This document shows positions 63,204-64,000 of a stretch of DNA of 64,000 nt, in pieces. The DNA is taken from NCBI RefSeq assembly GCF_902859915.1, contig NZ_CADIKK010000031.1, forward strand, positions 1 through 64,000, read 5' to 3'. The stretch is from Paraburkholderia ultramafica (GTDB lineage: Bacteria; Pseudomonadota; Gammaproteobacteria; Burkholderiales; Burkholderiaceae). Under the pieces are notes generated by a model, which was given only the letters and a program-made list of their open reading frames with translations, did not search any database and was not told where the DNA came from. The translations under genes and the position numbers were made by a program. Position 1 is the first letter of the stretch, and each line of letters starts with the position of its first letter.

Positions 63204-64000
63204 ATGCCTGAAGAACGAAGCCTTGAAGGTAAGACCCTGCTATTGGTCGACGGTTCGAGTTATCTGTACCGGGCCTACCATGCGATGCCTGATCTGCGCG
63301 GCCCCGGGGGCGGTCCGACGGGTGCGCTCTATGGGATGATCAACATGCTGCGGCGCATGCGCAAGGAAGTCACAGCAGAGTATAGCGCGTGCGTGTTCGA
63401 CGCCAAGGGCAAAACATTTCGCGACGATTGGTATCCCGACTATAAGGCGAATCGTCCGTCGATGCCGGACGACCTGTCGCGCCAGATCGAGCCGATTCAT
63501 GTGGCCGTGCGCGCGCTCGGCTGGCCGCTCTTGATGATCGAAGGCGTCGAGGCTGATGACGTGATCGGCACGCTCAGCACCGCAGCGGAACAGCGCGGCA
63601 TGAACGTGATCGTGTCGACTGGGGACAAGGATCTGGCGCAGCTCGTGTCGGATCATGTCACCCTCATCAATACGATGACCAACGAAACGCTCGACCGCGC
63701 CGGCGTGATCGCCAAGTTCGGCGTACCGCCGGAACGCATCATCGACTACCTGTCACTGATCGGCGATACCGTCGACAACGTGCCGGGCGTCGAGAAGTGC
63801 GGGCCGAAGACAGCGCTCAAATGGCTGACGCAATTCGAGTCGCTGGATGGCATCGTCGCACATGCGGACGAAATCAAAGGTGCGGTAGGAGACAATCTGC
63901 GACGTGCGCTCGATTTTCTGCCGATGGCGAAGAAGCTCGTCACCGTCGAGCGCAATTGCGATCTGACCGACCATATCGTGTCGATCGAGGAAAGCCTGCC
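63204..64000 (+). CDS. polA: DNA polymerase I, N-terminal part (3' end outside window)
   Basis: Pol I fills gaps and removes RNA primers in replication and repair. About 265 N-terminal residues are visible: the 5'-nuclease domain with TLLLVDGSSYLYRAYHAMPD, CVFDAKGKTFRDDWYPDYKA, the metal-binding EGVEADDVIGTL and STGDKDLAQLV, and the helix-hairpin-helix GVEKCGPKTALKW. The frame is open to the window edge. ATG 63204 opens MPEERSLEGKTLL, which I recall as the Burkholderia PolA start, and leaves a single base between it and the divergent LOG start codon. Confidence 0.96.
   Translation, partial: MPEERSLEGKTLLLVDGSSYLYRAYHAMPDLRGPGGGPTGALYGMINMLRRMRKEVTAEYSACVFDAKGKTFRDDWYPDYKANRPSMPDDLSRQIEPIHVAVRALGWPLLMIEGVEADDVIGTLSTAAEQRGMNVIVSTGDKDLAQLVSDHVTLINTMTNETLDRAGVIAKFGVPPERIIDYLSLIGDTVDNVPGVEKCGPKTALKWLTQFESLDGIVAHADEIKGAVGDNLRRALDFLPMAKKLVTVERNCDLTDHIVSIEESL

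Overview
The window is a dense, high-GC chromosomal stretch from a Burkholderiaceae bacterium, most likely Paraburkholderia or a close relative. The main evidence is the gene order gltA - leuC/D/B - asd - fimV - truA - trpF/trpB - DNA methyltransferase - trpA - accD - folC - SPOR protein - cvpA - purF - metZ. From memory, this block lies on the second chromosome of Burkholderia species. No rRNA, tRNA, CRISPR array, insertion sequence or prophage was seen. Both ends cut a gene: gltA at the left and polA at the right.

Layout. (1) About 1-20.7 kb, plus strand: central metabolism. It covers the end of citrate synthase, leucine genes, aspartate-semialdehyde dehydrogenase, the FimV scaffold, tRNA pseudouridine synthase A, tryptophan genes with an embedded beta-class DNA methyltransferase, AccD, FolC, a SPOR protein, CvpA, PurF and MetZ. 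A SAM-II-like riboswitch and an intrinsic terminator precede metZ. (2) About 20.7-24.4 kb: an AraC regulator, an FKBP isomerase, a histidine-kinase-like protein with a degenerate ATPase half, and a CorC/HlyC-type CBS membrane protein. (3) About 24.4-43 kb, minus strand: seven alpha-glucan/trehalose genes in the order of transcription glgE, treS-maltokinase fusion, glgB, glgX, treZ, malQ, treY, with several stop/start overlaps. Together they close a cycle: glucan to trehalose (TreY, TreZ), trehalose to maltose to maltose-1-phosphate (TreS-Mak), and back to branched glucan (GlgE, GlgB), with GlgX and MalQ recycling the chains. No glgC or glgA is present. (4) About 43-57 kb: an accessory region with much gene decay. 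It holds a 5'-truncated GMC oxidoreductase beside an intact cytochrome c, a RES/Xre toxin-antitoxin pair, a frameshifted DUF4160 gene beside DUF2442, a chemotaxis-receptor scrap, an intact modE beside a broken modB, and a photolyase/TspO deletion fusion. Intact genes between them encode a phosphatase, LysR, tautomerase, PAP2, a PHB depolymerase-like hydrolase and DUF3563. (5) About 56.7-64 kb: ohr/ohrR with palindromic operators, a BPSS1780-family membrane protein overlapping thrB, a DUF2782 protein, AMP nucleosidase, a LOG-family protein, and polA, whose start lies one base from the divergent LOG start.

Start codons were chosen from ribosome-binding sites, overlaps and family lengths. Names rest on motif recognition by eye; no database was searched.
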